A stretch of DNA of 64,000 nt from Vitis vinifera (GCF_030704535.1 NC_081818.1:28497001-28561000); one strand, 5' to 3'; counted from the first letter of the stretch, positions 1 through 11,917 are shown. Notes: generated from the sequence alone by a model not told the origin. Numbers and translations: made by a program.

Positions 1-94
1 CATCATGCGTATCCTAAGGGGAATCCGGATGATGCTGGTCCGGATGATAACACGTGCCACGTGTCACTGTGAGCTGCGTGCCACGTGTTTCCCA
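1..94 (-). repeat. Edge-truncated 3' LTR of the same gypsy element
   Basis: Bases 1-94 match 4822-4915 without a difference, ending in the same CCCA terminus. The rest of this LTR lies outside the window, so the flanking target-site duplication cannot be seen. Confidence 0.85.
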
Positions 95-3000
95 GAGGCC
101 TCGTATTCTGCTTCATTGTTAGACGTGGAGAATCCCAGCCGGATGGCTTGCTCCAGATGTTCCCCAGTTGGGGACTGTAGTAAGAGCCCAACTCCAGAGC
201 CTGATGAGCGTGAGGCTCCGTCAACTCGTAGAGTCCACCACTCCTGTTTACTTGATTCGTGGTGCTGGTTGGGTCTTCGTGAATATTCGAGCACGAAGTC
301 GGCCATACTTGGCCTTTTTTGGATAATCTGGGTTGGAATTCGATTCCAAATTCGCTCAATTCGATGGCCCATTGTAGCATTCGCCCAGTTAAATCTGGTT
401 TGTGCAGAATGTTACGAAGGGGTTGGTCGGTCAGTACAATCACTGGGTGGGCTTGAAAATAGGGGCGGAGCTTTTGGGCAGCACTTCGAAGAGCTAAGGC
501 TGTTAGCTCCATTTTTGAATATCTGGTTTCTACGTCTGCCAATGCCCTGCTGACATAGTAGATGGGCTTCTGCTCATTGGGTGATAGGCAGCGGAATAGA
601 ACGGCACTGATTGCCCATTCTGACACTGCCAGATACATGTACAATTTCTCTTTTGGGATGAGGCTGCTCAAGATGGGTGGTTGCATAAGACAATGCTTAA
701 TCCTTTCCAAAGCGCTTTGGCAACTGTCCGTCCACCCATGCGCTCCAGCTTTTCGTATTGCCAAGAAGAAGGGTCGCAACTCATCGATAAAGCGGGCTAT
801 GAAACGTCCTAACGCAACGAGCTTGCCTGTGAGACGTTGTATCTCCTTCTTGTTCCTGGGAGGAGGTGTTTCCATAACTGCCTTGACTTGATCCGGGCTG
901 ACTTCTATGCCCCTTTGGCTGACCATAAATCCTAGAAATTTGCCAGCACTTACGCCAAAGGCGCATTTAGAAGGATTTAGCTTCATGCCATACCTTCGTA
1001 AGAGGTGAAAAACTTCTTGCAAATGAAGGATATGCTGTTCTTGAGTTTTGCTTTTAACCACGATATCGTCAATATATACCTCTACTGAGTGGCCTATCAT
1101 AGGTTTGAAGATTTTAGTCATCAATCTTTGATAAGTGGCGCCAGCATTTTTGAGTCCGAATGGCATGACTTTATAGCAATAGAGGTCGTGTGGCGTTATG
1201 AATGCTGTTTTTTCTTCGTCATCCGGGGACATGGGGATTTGATGATATCCGGAGAAGGCATCCAAGAAAGAGAGCATCCCTTGCCCGGAAGTGGAATCCA
1301 CAATCTGATCTATTCGTGACAAGGGAAAACTGTCTTTTGGACACGCATTGTTGAGATTGGTGTAATCTACACAAACTCGTCATTTTCCTTCTTTTTTGGG
1401 TACCACGACTACGTTTGCCAACCAATCCGGATAAGAAACTTCTCTGATGAATCCGGCTTTGAGCAATTTGTCAATCTCATTCCGGATGATTTTTTGCCTC
1501 TCCGGGTGAAAGCGCCTAATCCTCTGCCGGACGGGTCTGGCAGTTGAAAAGACGTTAAACTTGTGAGAGGCAATAGAGGGATGAATTCCCTTCATATCCG
1601 AATGTGCCCACGCGAAGATGTCATGGTTCTGTCTGAGGATATTTTGCATGCCCTGAGTTTCTTCTTGTGTCATGAGGGAACTGATGTTCGTGAGGTGATC
1701 GCTTTCCTCCGAAATTTGGATTGTTTGTAAGGGATCTACTGCCGGGGGATCTTTGTCCGCCGGACCCAATAATTGCTATTGGTCGTGTGCAATGCTGGGT
1801 TCAGGGGGAGATGCATCCTCCTGGTTAGCCCCTGCTTCACGTGCTATCTGATAGCACTGGCGAGCGACTAATTGGCTGCCATATAGGTTGATTTGACCAT
1901 CGTTGGTAAGAAAACTTACCATTTGATGGTATGTAGAGGGGATAGCTTTCATGTAGTGGAGCCATGCGCGCCCCAAAATGACATTGAAGGGTGATAGCTC
2001 CTGTACTACTGAAAACTGTACATTGAGAGTGACTGGGCCAGCTTGGACCGGCAGTATGATATCTCCCAAGGATGTGGTTGATGATCCGTTGAATCCGGAT
2101 AAGATTCGTCCGGGGTTTTCAAGGCCCGCGAGACTATGTCCCATGCGGCCAACGACTGATGTTTGTACCAGGTCGGCCGAACTGCCTGGGTCAACTAAGA
2201 TACGCCGCACATCGAAGTCCCCAATTTCTAGGGACAAGATGAGGGCGTCGCGATGTGGTTGTAGTGTCCGGGTGGGATCCACTGGTGGAAAAATTATTGT
2301 TCCATCTATGGGGCGAGGACCCTCTCCAGTTAGACCCGGCCGGATGGAATTAATGCGTTCGCGTATTGATGCAGCCCGCAACAATTTCTGCCTTTTCCGC
2401 CTGGAGTCATACTCCTCGTCAGATGGTCCTCCGTTAATATAGTTGATAACGGCCTTGGTGGCAACTGGGGCCCTAGGGGCTCCAGAGTTGTTGTGCTGGG
2501 AAACGTCCCCGCCCCCAGTATCAGTGCGGAGGTATTGCTTCAAATGCCTAGCTTTTATGAGTCTTTCGACCAAATACTGGAAAGATCGGCACATCTCTGT
2601 TGTATGGCCATGATCTTTGTGGAAGACACATCTCCTGCTACGATCCCTTGTAGATGGGTCCGTTGCAATGGGTCTAGGCCACTTGAAGTCGGACAAGCCT
2701 TGGATCATTGGGAGAAATTTCTCATATGATATAGAAAGAGGTGTGAGAGGCGGCATTTCCGGGCGACTTAGCCCTTCTTGCTTTCGGTCAGACGGCTTTG
2801 GACGATCCGGAGGTTTATTACTTCCCTCCGTATTATTTCTAGCTGGTCGTCCGGCAACCAAAACTTGCTGAGTGGCCGCACGCACGTCATCTTCGAGCAT
2901 TGAATATTTGTTCGCACGTCTGAACAAATCGTCCATTGTTATAGGAGGCTTTTTGGCCAGTGATTCGAAAAATGGAGTGCCTGGACAGATGCTTCGTTTG

Positions 3001-4119
3001 AAGATCTGTAGGACCGCGTTCATGCTGCAAGCCTCTATTTGAAGTACGACCTGACCAAATCGTTTCACAAATTCCCTCAAGGATTCGTTATCTCGCATTT
3101 TTATGTTCTGGAGGGTGCTGATATTCTGTTTGTGTCGAGCGGAGCATAAGTATTGTCCTACGAAAGCTTCAGACAGGTCCCTGAAATTGTCAACAGAGTT
3201 GGAAGGTAGGCGATGAAACCATGAAAGGGCCTGCCCTTGTAGGCTGGCGGGAAATACCTTGCATAGTAATGCATCGTTGCCAATATCGAGCGTCATGAGT
3301 TGACGATAGTGCATGATGTGATCGAAGGGATCATTGGTTCCATCGTATGTGGAAAATTTTGGTACGAGGAATCCCCTTGGGGGCTCGTAATGAATGATAT
3401 GAGAGCAGAAGGGCGTGGAGAGCATGTCATCCAGCCTTTTGCTGATGGAGCCGATGGGTGGCTCGTTTGGAAGGTTTCTTCCAGCTGGTCGTTCCGCTGG
3501 GTGCGAATGAACGTTCCGCATCACGGGGGTGACTATGGGGTCACGATGCGGGTGAACGTTTTGCACCATGGGGGTGGCCATGGGGTCAGGGCGTGGTGCC
3601 CAGGTTGTGGCCATTGGTGGCCTTGATCTTCTAGGCTCTTGCGGGCCTAGTCTCGCGCGCATCGAATTTGACAACTGGGATTTTTTATCACGTTGTCTTT
3701 TTGCTGAAAAGTGAGTAGAGTCTGAGCTTTCCTCACGGGGAGCTCGAGGCATAGGCGTGCGTGGCTCATGAGGTCTTGCGTCGCGTGTTCCTGGGACAGC
3801 TCCTGTTGTCCCAGGATATATTGACTCCGGCTCTTGCTGAGGCCTTGAGTTTGCTACTTGGCCCATCGAACGTTGACGTCGAGGAGGCCCTGATGTTGAA
3901 GCCTGGATGCGTAACACAACGTTTTCTTCTCTCAATCTTTCTGTCTCCTGGAGGAGAGCTTTCAGCTGCCTTTCGCTTGCCAACTGTCTTCTTTCGATGG
4001 CTAGGCGCCATTCAAAATTATCATCCTCTCCCTTACCAGATGAACGACTTCGTGAAGGTGTTGCCATCTTTTTCAATGATTGAATCAAAGTAGAAAATTC
4101 CCACAGACGGCGCCAATGT

Positions 4120-4915
4120 TGTTACCTCGCGTCTTTGGTGATCCAGGTAGTTGACAGATGGACAGACACGCGATCTCAACTCATAAAGGTTCTTGATTCA
4201 GCCGTTGTACCTACAAAAGACGTCCGAACAGGGTGTCCGGACGCACCCTCCGATGGTTTTGTTAGCCATAGTTAGAGAGGGAGATATAGATCAGTTGGCC
4301 TTTTACTAGGTATCGGGTCCTTACCTTCCTCTTCGTGTGAAGGTATATATATATAGTGCCAGGGACACTGTTTCTCTCATTAATGGTGAGGAGATATTTT
4401 ATGTTGTTATGATGACATGAGGTGGCAGCATGGTTATCGCCACCCTACGGGCGGCTGTCAGAAACCATGGTAGGTGATGCTGCTGTCAAAGATCGTGGGA
4501 AGTGATCATATCGAATGGCCATGGGAAGTGACTTGTTGTCACCTCAACCCGTCCTTTCACTCTGCAGGTGATGGGACGCGGGCCATGGCTGGTTGTCGTG
4601 ATAGCGTGTAAGACTTGCTATACTTTAGTCAATGATCCGGACAATCTTATCCGGATAGCCCGTGTTGGTTATCCGGATGTATTGTGGAGCGGATGCATTT
4701 ATGGAATCCGTCCGGATGCCTGTGCTTTGTAAACGTCGTTTGATCTTCCTTGACGTGGTCCGGATAAGAGAAGCTGAAACGCCGCTTGTACTTCCTTGAG
4801 GCAGTCCGGATAGGAGAAGCGCATCATGCGTATCCTAAGGGGAATCCGGATGATGCTGGTCCGGATGATAACACGTGCCACGTGTCACTGTGAGCTGCGT
4901 GCCACGTGTTTCCCA
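4120..4915 (-). repeat. 5' LTR of the Tat-type gypsy element
   Basis: On the minus strand the repeat begins TGGGAAACACG and ends GGTAACA, about 796 bp. Its terminal 94 bases recur exactly at 1-94. Between about 4620 and 4890 it carries many copies of the short motif TCCGGAT. A TATATATATA run near 4345-4356 may be part of its promoter region. Confidence 0.85.
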
Positions 4916-4926
4916 GAAGGAGGGGT

Positions 4927-5116
4927 CCCTACATCTCAGATGGTACCAGGAGGGCACACTCAAGCACCTTAAGGCTTGGTCTTGAGTTCGAATCCTGGGG
5001 ACGTCACCCCAAGGGCCAAATTAACAAATGGCCCCATAAGACTTTGCGTTGTCCGGCGTCGCCGCGCAGGCTCAAGCCTAGGTACCCGGACACCAGAGCA
5101 AAAAAGGCCGACGTTT
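4927..5116 (+). repeat. tRNA-derived SINE-like copy
   Basis: The stretch has an A-box-like TCTCAGATGGTA and a B-box GAGTTCGAATCC about 50 bases apart, the spacing of an internal RNA polymerase III promoter. No cloverleaf can be drawn, so it is not a tRNA gene. It begins only some 12 bases right of the gypsy LTR and ends with an A-rich run. It is a diverged relative of the three copies at 5149-5511. Confidence 0.55.
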
Positions 5117-5117
5117 T

Positions 5118-5540
5118 TGTTGGGACGTCATTTGTTTGTTTGGCCCTGGTCAGCCGTACCACCGGGACTAGCCGGAATGGGCCGGACCAGAGTGGCCTCC
5201 CCAGGATTCGAACTCAAGTCCATGCCTTAAGGACCTTTAGTGTGCTCTCCTGGTACCATCTGGGTAGCCGTACCACCGGGACTAGCCGGAATGGGCCGGA
5301 CCAGAGTGGCTTCCCCAGGATTCGAACTCAAGTCCATGCCTTAAGGACCTTTAGTGTGCCCTCCTGGTACCATCTGTGCTAGTAGCCCAGATGGTACCAG
5401 GAGGGCACACTAAAGGTCCTTAAGGCATGGACTTGAGTTCGAATCCTGGGGAGGCCACTCTGGTCCGGCCCATTCCGGCTAGTCCCGGTAGTCCTGGTGG
5501 TACGGCTGACCAGGGCCAAACAAACAAATGACATCCCAAC
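5118..5540. repeat. Foldback array of three tRNA-like SINE units
   Basis: Two units lie on the minus strand (about 5149-5263 and 5264-5377) and one on the plus strand (about 5382-5511). Each has A-box TAGCCCAGATGG or a close variant and B-box GAGTTCGAATCC. The outer ends are also inverted: GTTGGGACGTCATTTG at 5118 pairs with CAAATGACATCCCAAC at 5540. The block is therefore a large imperfect palindrome with a spacer of a few bases near 5377-5384 and one extra unit in the left arm. Confidence 0.65.
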
Positions 5541-6584
5541 ACCTTTGATTTTGGAAAATTAGGGTTTTTGAAAAGGGATAGCTGATTAAAAGAGATGAAA
5601 TCTTCCCCTTTGGAAAATTAATCCTTTACCCTTTTTCAACCAAAAAAATACCCATTTTTGATAAAAATGTCATCATTTTTTTCTTGTAAAAGTAACGATT
5701 TATTTTAAAACACATGTTTGTTAACTAAAATCTATTTTTTGTTTTTTGTTTTCAAGAATAAAAATAGGGTATTTTTAGAACATATTTTTTAGTTATTTTT
5801 TATTATGTTCACTTATTTTCTTAGGATTGTTTTAAAAAATAATTATAAAAATATGTAGAATAATTAAAAATAAAATACGAAATATAAAAATTATTCTTAA
5901 AACATATTTAAAGATATTAAAAATATGTTAAAAAATATTTTAAATTTTCAAACAGACTTTTATTTTATAAAAATTAAAAAATAGTTTTAAAAAACAGTTT
6001 TCAAAAACTATTTTTCAAAATAATTTTTAAAAATGATTACCAAATAGACTCTTGAACCGTTGGTGTTTTAGTATCATCTCATTTACAATAATATTATATT
6101 ATATTATGGAATTATAATATAAGTTGATATGTAAGTGATTTATAAAAGATTTTATTGTATTTCATTTTTAAAATAATTTAAAATTTTATGTCAAAATCTT
6201 TTATATTTAAAATGATTATTAATATCCGAAGATCAAGATAAATAAGTAATTTAGAAAATAATATTTTTATAATTTCAATGAGCTTATATTTTATTATCTA
6301 TATATAATATTTTTACTTTATATAAAAAATAAAAATAAAAATAGTAAGGGTTGGCATTAAGATTTAAGACAAAGAAAATAGATATTAATTTTATATCAAA
6401 ACTTAGAGGACTTTTGAGAATGATTTGAGGAAGAGTTTCTAATTTTTCTAACGGTTGTTCCCATCGCATCCGGGTCCGATATCTCTGCCCTGAGGGCACG
6501 GTTCCAAGTCTCGTCTTGACGACGCCGAGCCAAAGTCTAGGTCTCCTCCTCGATTGGGCGCCCAAGACCCTCTCAGATTAAACC
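5541..6584. other. AT-rich spacer upstream of the zinc transporter gene
   Basis: No gene is seen. About 5690-6060 has A/T-rich inverted stretches of the kind left by MITEs, ending in GATTACCAAATAGACTC. The last 150 bases are GC-richer and probably hold the promoter and 5' UTR of the gene at 6585; I could not fix a TATA box. Confidence 0.4.
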
Positions 6585-9461
6585 ATGGCCGATCATGACC
6601 ATCACCACCACCGCCAGCACCGCCCTCACCGGATCTCAGTGCCACCGCGCGCCACAACCATGGGCGCCACCACTTCCAGGGCCTATCCTCTATACTCATA
6701 CGCCTCTTCGACCCCAACCCCAACTCCATCCAAACACCGTCTTTCCTCTTTCTCATCCTCTGTCTCCCACAAACCCTCCTCCGGCAAAGCCTCTCTCTCG
6801 TTCCTCCTCCTCCTGTTGTTCTCTCTTCGCTCCCTCTACTCTCTCCTTCCTTTTCTGCGCTCTTCTCCTTCATTTTCTCTCTTTCCTTTCTCTTTCCTTG
6901 TCTCTCTTCTCTCGTTTCTTCTCACTCTTGCTTTCTCTCTCCTCACCTCTTCTTCTTCCAAAGACCCTTTTCAGCAAAAACAACACCAACCCATTTTTTC
7001 TCTTACCCAGATCACCCAATCTCAGCATAAGCTTCTCGTCTCCAAATCGGTTCTTCTAGCTGTGATCTTTCTCCTCCGATTTCAAGCGCTGCGGTACTGT
7101 GGCACCGCGACGACAATTCTGGCCGAATTGTCGGGGAATGTTGCTGCGCGATTCGTTGCGGAGGGAAGGAATCGGAATTTTGGGGTTCGGGATCGGAGCG
7201 GATTGCCTAAGGTTCGTGGATTCTTTGCTCTGTTTGTGGGATTATTTTTGTTGTCAATGAGTTGGTATCGAATTGAGTGTTTTCCGTTATCTTCTATGAT
7301 TGTGGATAAATGGGGATTTTCATTGTTTCCAAGAGAGAATTGTGTCCGAGTTTTGCCAATGTTGCTGCCATTTCTATCTGGGTTTCTTGGATGTTATGAG
7401 CGAGTTTCGATGAACTGGGGGACTATTAGGCAATTGGGCAGAAAACGGGTGCGATTGATTTCTCTGTTTTTCACTACAGTTATTCTTTTCGTTCCTGCTG
7501 TTGTTAGCATTCTCATGTTTGAAGCAGAGGGTGATGAGTTTTCTATTGCAAGTTTGGGTTGGCCATTGGCAAATACTGTTTTATTTGGAGTGCTTTTGAC
7601 TGAAAATTACAGTGATGAGAAGTTAGTAAGCTCTAGAGATTTTCAGAGAGAATTTTTGGTCACCTTTTTTTGTACTCTTGTTTTGGAGCTGTTCTACTTT
7701 CCCGAGCTTTCCCTTTGGGGATTACTGCTCTGTGGTTTATTACTTTATATATCTGTTAGGGAATTGGATCCTGTTTATTCCAACTCTCTTGAACTAGGTA
7801 TGGATTCCTCAGAGTCATTTACTGATTCAATTGTGAAGCCTATTCGCCATGTTTTGAGTGAAAGGAAGTCCCGTAAAATTGCACTCTTCCTTTTGATCAA
7901 CACGGGGTACATGGTGGTGGAATTTGTTTCTGGGTTCATGAGCAATAGTCTTGGGTTGATATCAGATGCATGTCATATGCTGTTTGACTGTGCTGCTCTT
8001 GCAATCGGACTATATGCATCTTACATTTCACGCTTGCCTGCTAATAGTCAGTTTAATTATGGTCGTGGAAGATTTGAGGTTCTTTCTGGATATGTGAATG
8101 CAGTCTTCCTGGTTCTGGTTGGTGCACTGATTGTGCTGGAGTCATTTGAGAGGATTTTGGAGCCTCAGGAGATTTCAACTAATAGTCTGTTGACTGTTTC
8201 AATTGGAGGGCTTCTTGTAAATGTGGTGGGCTTGATTTTCTTTCATGAGGAGCATCATCACGCCCATGGTGGATCATGTTCCCATTCTCATTCCCAATCC
8301 CACTCCCATTCTGATCTCCACCATCATTCACATGCCTGTGGTGGACATGATCATACAGTTCAAGTTGGCCATCAGGAATGTACCTCTACTTCGCAGGACT
8401 GCCATGAAAAGTCGTGTTCTAATCATGCTAAGCCACATACTCATCATGAAAGCCATGATTCTAATCAGAATGGCCACTCTCACAAGTGCCATGACCATCA
8501 TGACCACATTCACCAACATGACCATCACGACCACGTTCACCAGCAGGACCATCACGACCACGTTCACCAACATGACCATCACGACCACATTCACCAACAT
8601 GACCATCACGACCACTTTCACCAACATGACCATCACGACCACGTTCACCAACATGGCCATCACGACCACGTTCACCAACATGACCATCATGACCACGTTC
8701 ACCAACATGACCATCGCGACCGCATTCATCAACAGGACCATCATGATCACATTCACCGACAGAAGAATCATGACCACCATCATCATGCTGAACATTATGC
8801 ACACAGAAGCATCCCTGCTATTTCTTCAAGAAATTTGCAGAGTCACTCTCATGAAGGTCATGCTGGTGGAAATTTTCATCCTGAAGGAAGTGATCCTCAC
8901 ACCCATGCTTGCACTTTGGATATCACAAATCATTCTTGTGCAGAGAATAGTGGTTCCCACCTGAAACCATTGCTGTCTGACAAAGAGGAACCACAGAAGC
9001 GCAATCACAAGCACATCGATCACAACATGGAAGGCATCTTCCTGCATGTTCTGGCAGATACCATGGGAAGTGTTGGGGTTGTTATATCAACCCTCTTAAT
9101 TAAGTACAAAGGGTGGCAAGTTGCAGACCCTGCCTGTTCAATATTTATTTCCGTCTTAATTGTAGCTTCAGTTATCCCATTGCTCAGGAATTCTGCAGAA
9201 ATTTTGCTTCAAAGGGTTCCTAGGGTACATGAGCATGATCTGAAGGATGCTCTAAAAAATGTCATGAAGATAAGGGGGGTTTGTGGCATTCAGAACCTGC
9301 ATGTATGGAGCTTCACAAACACAGATGTGGTGGGGACACTGCATCTTCATATATCAACAGAAGCAGACAAGGCTTCCACAAAGGTGCAGGTGTCCAATAT
9401 TTTACATGATGCTGGAATCAAGGATTTGACAGTGCAGGTGGAATATGTTAAGAGTACTTAG
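6585..9461 (+). CDS. MTP12: Zinc transporter, cation diffusion facilitator family (MTP12/ZnT5-like)
   Basis: A single-exon gene of 958 residues. The start ATG sits in a good context (ACCATGGCC). In this family the protein moves Zn2+ into the Golgi and secretory pathway in exchange for protons; Arabidopsis MTP12 works as a heterodimer with MTP5, as ZnT5 does with ZnT6. Visible here: a short His-rich N-terminus (residues 4-16), a long hydrophobic N-terminal region with several membrane segments (about 65-400) as in ZnT5, then the CDF core from about 430. The metal-site motifs are both intact: H464xxxD468 in TM2 and H821xxxD825 in TM5. Between them is a very His-rich cytosolic loop (about 554-810) with ten 9-residue repeats. 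A C-terminal metallochaperone-like domain follows (about 865-958). Arabidopsis MTP12 is about 800 residues, so the extra length is mostly this loop. Function is inferred from family membership. Confidence 0.93.
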   Translation: MADHDHHHHRQHRPHRISVPPRATTMGATTSRAYPLYSYASSTPTPTPSKHRLSSFSSSVSHKPSSGKASLSFLLLLLFSLRSLYSLLPFLRSSPSFSLFPFSFLVSLLSFLLTLAFSLLTSSSSKDPFQQKQHQPIFSLTQITQSQHKLLVSKSVLLAVIFLLRFQALRYCGTATTILAELSGNVAARFVAEGRNRNFGVRDRSGLPKVRGFFALFVGLFLLSMSWYRIECFPLSSMIVDKWGFSLFPRENCVRVLPMLLPFLSGFLGCYERVSMNWGTIRQLGRKRVRLISLFFTTVILFVPAVVSILMFEAEGDEFSIASLGWPLANTVLFGVLLTENYSDEKLVSSRDFQREFLVTFFCTLVLELFYFPELSLWGLLLCGLLLYISVRELDPVYSNSLELGMDSSESFTDSIVKPIRHVLSERKSRKIALFLLINTGYMVVEFVSGFMSNSLGLISDACHMLFDCAALAIGLYASYISRLPANSQFNYGRGRFEVLSGYVNAVFLVLVGALIVLESFERILEPQEISTNSLLTVSIGGLLVNVVGLIFFHEEHHHAHGGSCSHSHSQSHSHSDLHHHSHACGGHDHTVQVGHQECTSTSQDCHEKSCSNHAKPHTHHESHDSNQNGHSHKCHDHHDHIHQHDHHDHVHQQDHHDHVHQHDHHDHIHQHDHHDHFHQHDHHDHVHQHGHHDHVHQHDHHDHVHQHDHRDRIHQQDHHDHIHRQKNHDHHHHAEHYAHRSIPAISSRNLQSHSHEGHAGGNFHPEGSDPHTHACTLDITNHSCAENSGSHLKPLLSDKEEPQKRNHKHIDHNMEGIFLHVLADTMGSVGVVISTLLIKYKGWQVADPACSIFISVLIVASVIPLLRNSAEILLQRVPRVHEHDLKDALKNVMKIRGVCGIQNLHVWSFTNTDVVGTLHLHISTEADKASTKVQVSNILHDAGIKDLTVQVEYVKST
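8493..8762 (+). repeat. Ten-unit 27-bp minisatellite encoding the His loop
   Basis: Ten in-frame units of 27 bp encode variants of DHHDHVHQH (residues 637-726). Units differ by a few bases, giving V/I/F at position 6 and H/Q at position 9. A 27-bp period keeps the frame whatever the copy number, so length variation would not break the gene. His loops in CDF proteins are thought to bind or sense zinc. Confidence 0.95.
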
Positions 9462-11299
9462 CACATAGTTTTCTTCTTTTTTCACTGTATTATAGAGAGA
9501 AAACAGCCCATCAATTTTGAGGACTGGCGGCTTGCCACTGAAAGTGGGTGTTGAAATGGTTTTATGAATGGTTACAAAATTGTGGGTTTTCTGATATTCC
9601 TCCATACCATGGTTCATGGATTTGCATCAGATTGGTGACCTTCAGGTGGCTGCATGAGATGGTTTTATACAGCATCAGCACATAGCAGAAGTATGATGTT
9701 TACATTTGCTGCTTCTGGTATCTGTATGCAGCATGATGGTTTCCTCAGCTGGCCAGATAGAGAATTTGTAACATGTCAAGGGCATGCAATCACTTAGGTA
9801 TGCGTAACTTAATCACTTATCATTTGTCAGCTACATTTGAATGTAAGATTGTTATTTCATCTGCTTACTGGGGCAAAATTAAAAGGGGAAAAGGCAAAAT
9901 GATACAGGTTTACTCGAACATCTCATGTTTGATTACATTTGGATGCTATAGTAGGATTGTACTTGGAGCATTTGTATTTTCTTGAGTTACTTGATCTTGA
10001 AACAACATCTAATCTGGGTTGAAATATGAGGTTGACTCACTACTGAAATATGAGCAAATAACTCTATGATTTTGTGCACATTAACATCAAGAGAGATGAG
10101 TAGTCAGAGTTCTAATATGAGGACATCAGTGAAATTTCATTTGAACAGAAATAACCAAGTTCTAAGTTAACTTTATGCATGATCCAATGTCCTTATTCAT
10201 TTGAAAGAAATAGATTTGATGTACAATGCTTGAGGTTGTAGTCATGCTATTCCCCATTTTGACTGTAACCAATAACCCATTCACAACTCTCACATTCTGA
10301 TTTAGGTACTACCATACCATGAAAGCAAAATATTACTAGATGAAAGGGAAACACTATGAAAGTGCTTAACTCTGATTGCATGCTTTGTTTACAAGAACAG
10401 CAGTGTGAAAAATATTTTCTTCTGCACAACATGTTTCTCAGAAATTAACACCATCACGGGAGATGAAATGACAATAAGCTGTTGTTTGACTTGCTTTCTT
10501 CTGTGCTTGATCAAGTTAGCATGCCCTAGTTGTGTTATGAGTGTGTTGGTCTTAAGCTGATCAGATGGTTAGTTTAACTCTTCCTACAGAGGTGTTTTGC
10601 AGATGCGAAGCAAATCTGGGAGTCCCATTTTATTGAATGCCCTATACTGTAATGGTACTTAGATAACAGCAACAACTGAGATTGCTTTACCTTCTGGCAG
10701 TCCATGTATTTCCCAAGGGTTTTGCTTAGCAATTAGAACTCTATATGATGCCTTGAAGCCCCAGAAGAGTCCTAACATCCAACTTCTATTTCAGAGAAAT
10801 ATCTTAAGAGATGATGGGAAGATTAAAAATATGATAGAAGACTTCACTACCAAAAGAAAGTTGTTCTTTATGTAGAGAAATGGTTCCTTGACAGTGTATG
10901 AAGCTGTAGACCTTTGTCCTATCCTATGGGTTGAAAATTGAAAGTGCTTTTCTTAGCTTTTTTGGTATTTGTGGTGCTGGTTATTTAAAGACATGCAAAA
11001 TTATTTTATTTTATTTTACCAGAATCTACAAATAAAAGAATCCTAGTAAGCATTGAAAAGGCAGAAAGGAGAGTGGCACCAAGGAAAAATTGCCAAATAT
11101 GGGTTTTCGAGCGAGGCAAACTTTCATGGTATAAGGCTTGGAAGCTGAGGAAGATACTGTAAGGCTTTGATTTGGGTTGGGTAGATCATATGTCATAAAT
11201 ATAAAATAGTTTCTTTTAAGTAATATTTTTAAGTTTTTTAAAGTTAATTTCTAAATTATAAGTATTATTTTAAGAAAAATTAATCAAAAAAATACATAA
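9462..11299. other. 3' UTR and downstream spacer of the zinc transporter
   Basis: No coding region can be supported. Moderately complex sequence to about 11200 may include a 3' UTR. Only short unrelated open frames (under about 75 codons) are present. Confidence 0.4.
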
Positions 11300-11304
11300 G
11301 CCCT

Positions 11305-11580
11305 TATTAGGCTAAAATGTTTTAAAAAGAATTAAGATTTAGGAAAATACAAAGGAAAGAAAATAGAGCAAAAATAGAAGGAAATAAAAAATAAAAAATA
11401 AAAATAAATATATTTAAAGTTAATAAATTATTTTTATATACCATTTCAATTTGTTCGTCACTTATTTAATATATTAAATAATTTAAATTTTTTTAATAAA
11501 TTTTAATTATATTGGACTTTAACAAAATATGGTTTCTTTAATTTTTTTTTTTCCCAAAAACGAAACATAACCTAATAACC
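11305..11580. mobile_element. Diverged MITE-like copy
   Basis: Its core (GTTAATAAATTATTTTTATA near 11420) and right end (CGAAACATAACC) resemble the elements at 11632 and 40700. The left end is eroded, so the boundaries are approximate. Confidence 0.3.
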
Positions 11581-11631
11581 AAATAGTTTCTTCAAACAAG
11601 ATCTCCTCTTATCCATGTGAGCAAGACTTAG

Positions 11632-11917
11632 GTTATGTTTGATTCCCGGAAAGTACAAAGGAAAGAAAAAAAAATTAGGAAAATGATTTTCTCATGTTTG
11701 GTTATTCTATAAAATATTCCAAAGAAAAATTAAATATAATTAAAATTAGTTAGAAATTTATGCATTTTAAAATTATTTAATATTTATATTGATGAGTTAA
11801 AATAAATAAAATGAGTTTGAAATAGCAAATAAAAATAATTTATCATCTTTAACTCTTTTTTTTTTTTTTTTTTTTTTTTGCATTTTTCTTCAAATTTTTC
11901 AAGAACCAAACATAGAC
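11632..11917. mobile_element. MITE, TATGTTTGGTT family
   Basis: Terminal inverted repeats: left GGTTATGTTTGATTC, right GAACCAAACATAGAC. The AT-rich interior is the reverse complement of the element at 40700-40992. No coding capacity, about 285 bp. I could not settle a target-site duplication. Confidence 0.5.

Larger units (their letters stand above)
1..4915 (-). mobile_element. Ty3/gypsy LTR retrotransposon, Tat-type, cut by window edge
   Basis: The element reads leftward. Its 5' LTR is at 4120-4915 and the first 94 bases of its 3' LTR are at 1-94. Next to the 5' LTR is a primer-binding site containing TGGCGCCGTCTGTGGG (about 4100-4116). Parts in order are gag (about 4088-1776, with a retrotransposon gag core near 3400-2950), a protease-like region near 2250-2000, reverse transcriptase (about 1770-900, with the YIDD signature near 1075), RNase H, and a second RNase H-like segment at about 372-95. 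That extra RNase H domain is typical of the Tat/Ogre/Retand lineage. I see no integrase. The element looks broken, with a few breaks. The 94 LTR bases that can be compared are identical, which suggests recent insertion. Confidence 0.9.

Noticed and set aside
5149-5511. tRNA genes
   Set aside because: A- and B-box sequences are present, but no acceptor stem or anticodon arm can be folded; multiple diverged units point to SINEs.
8493-8762. CRISPR-like regular repeats
   Set aside because: The units abut without spacers and lie in frame inside a plant coding sequence.
8328-8804. Long antisense open frames over the His-rich repeat
   Set aside because: They are mirror effects of the 27-bp repeat (Met/Val-rich or Gly/Asp-rich translations) with no independent support.
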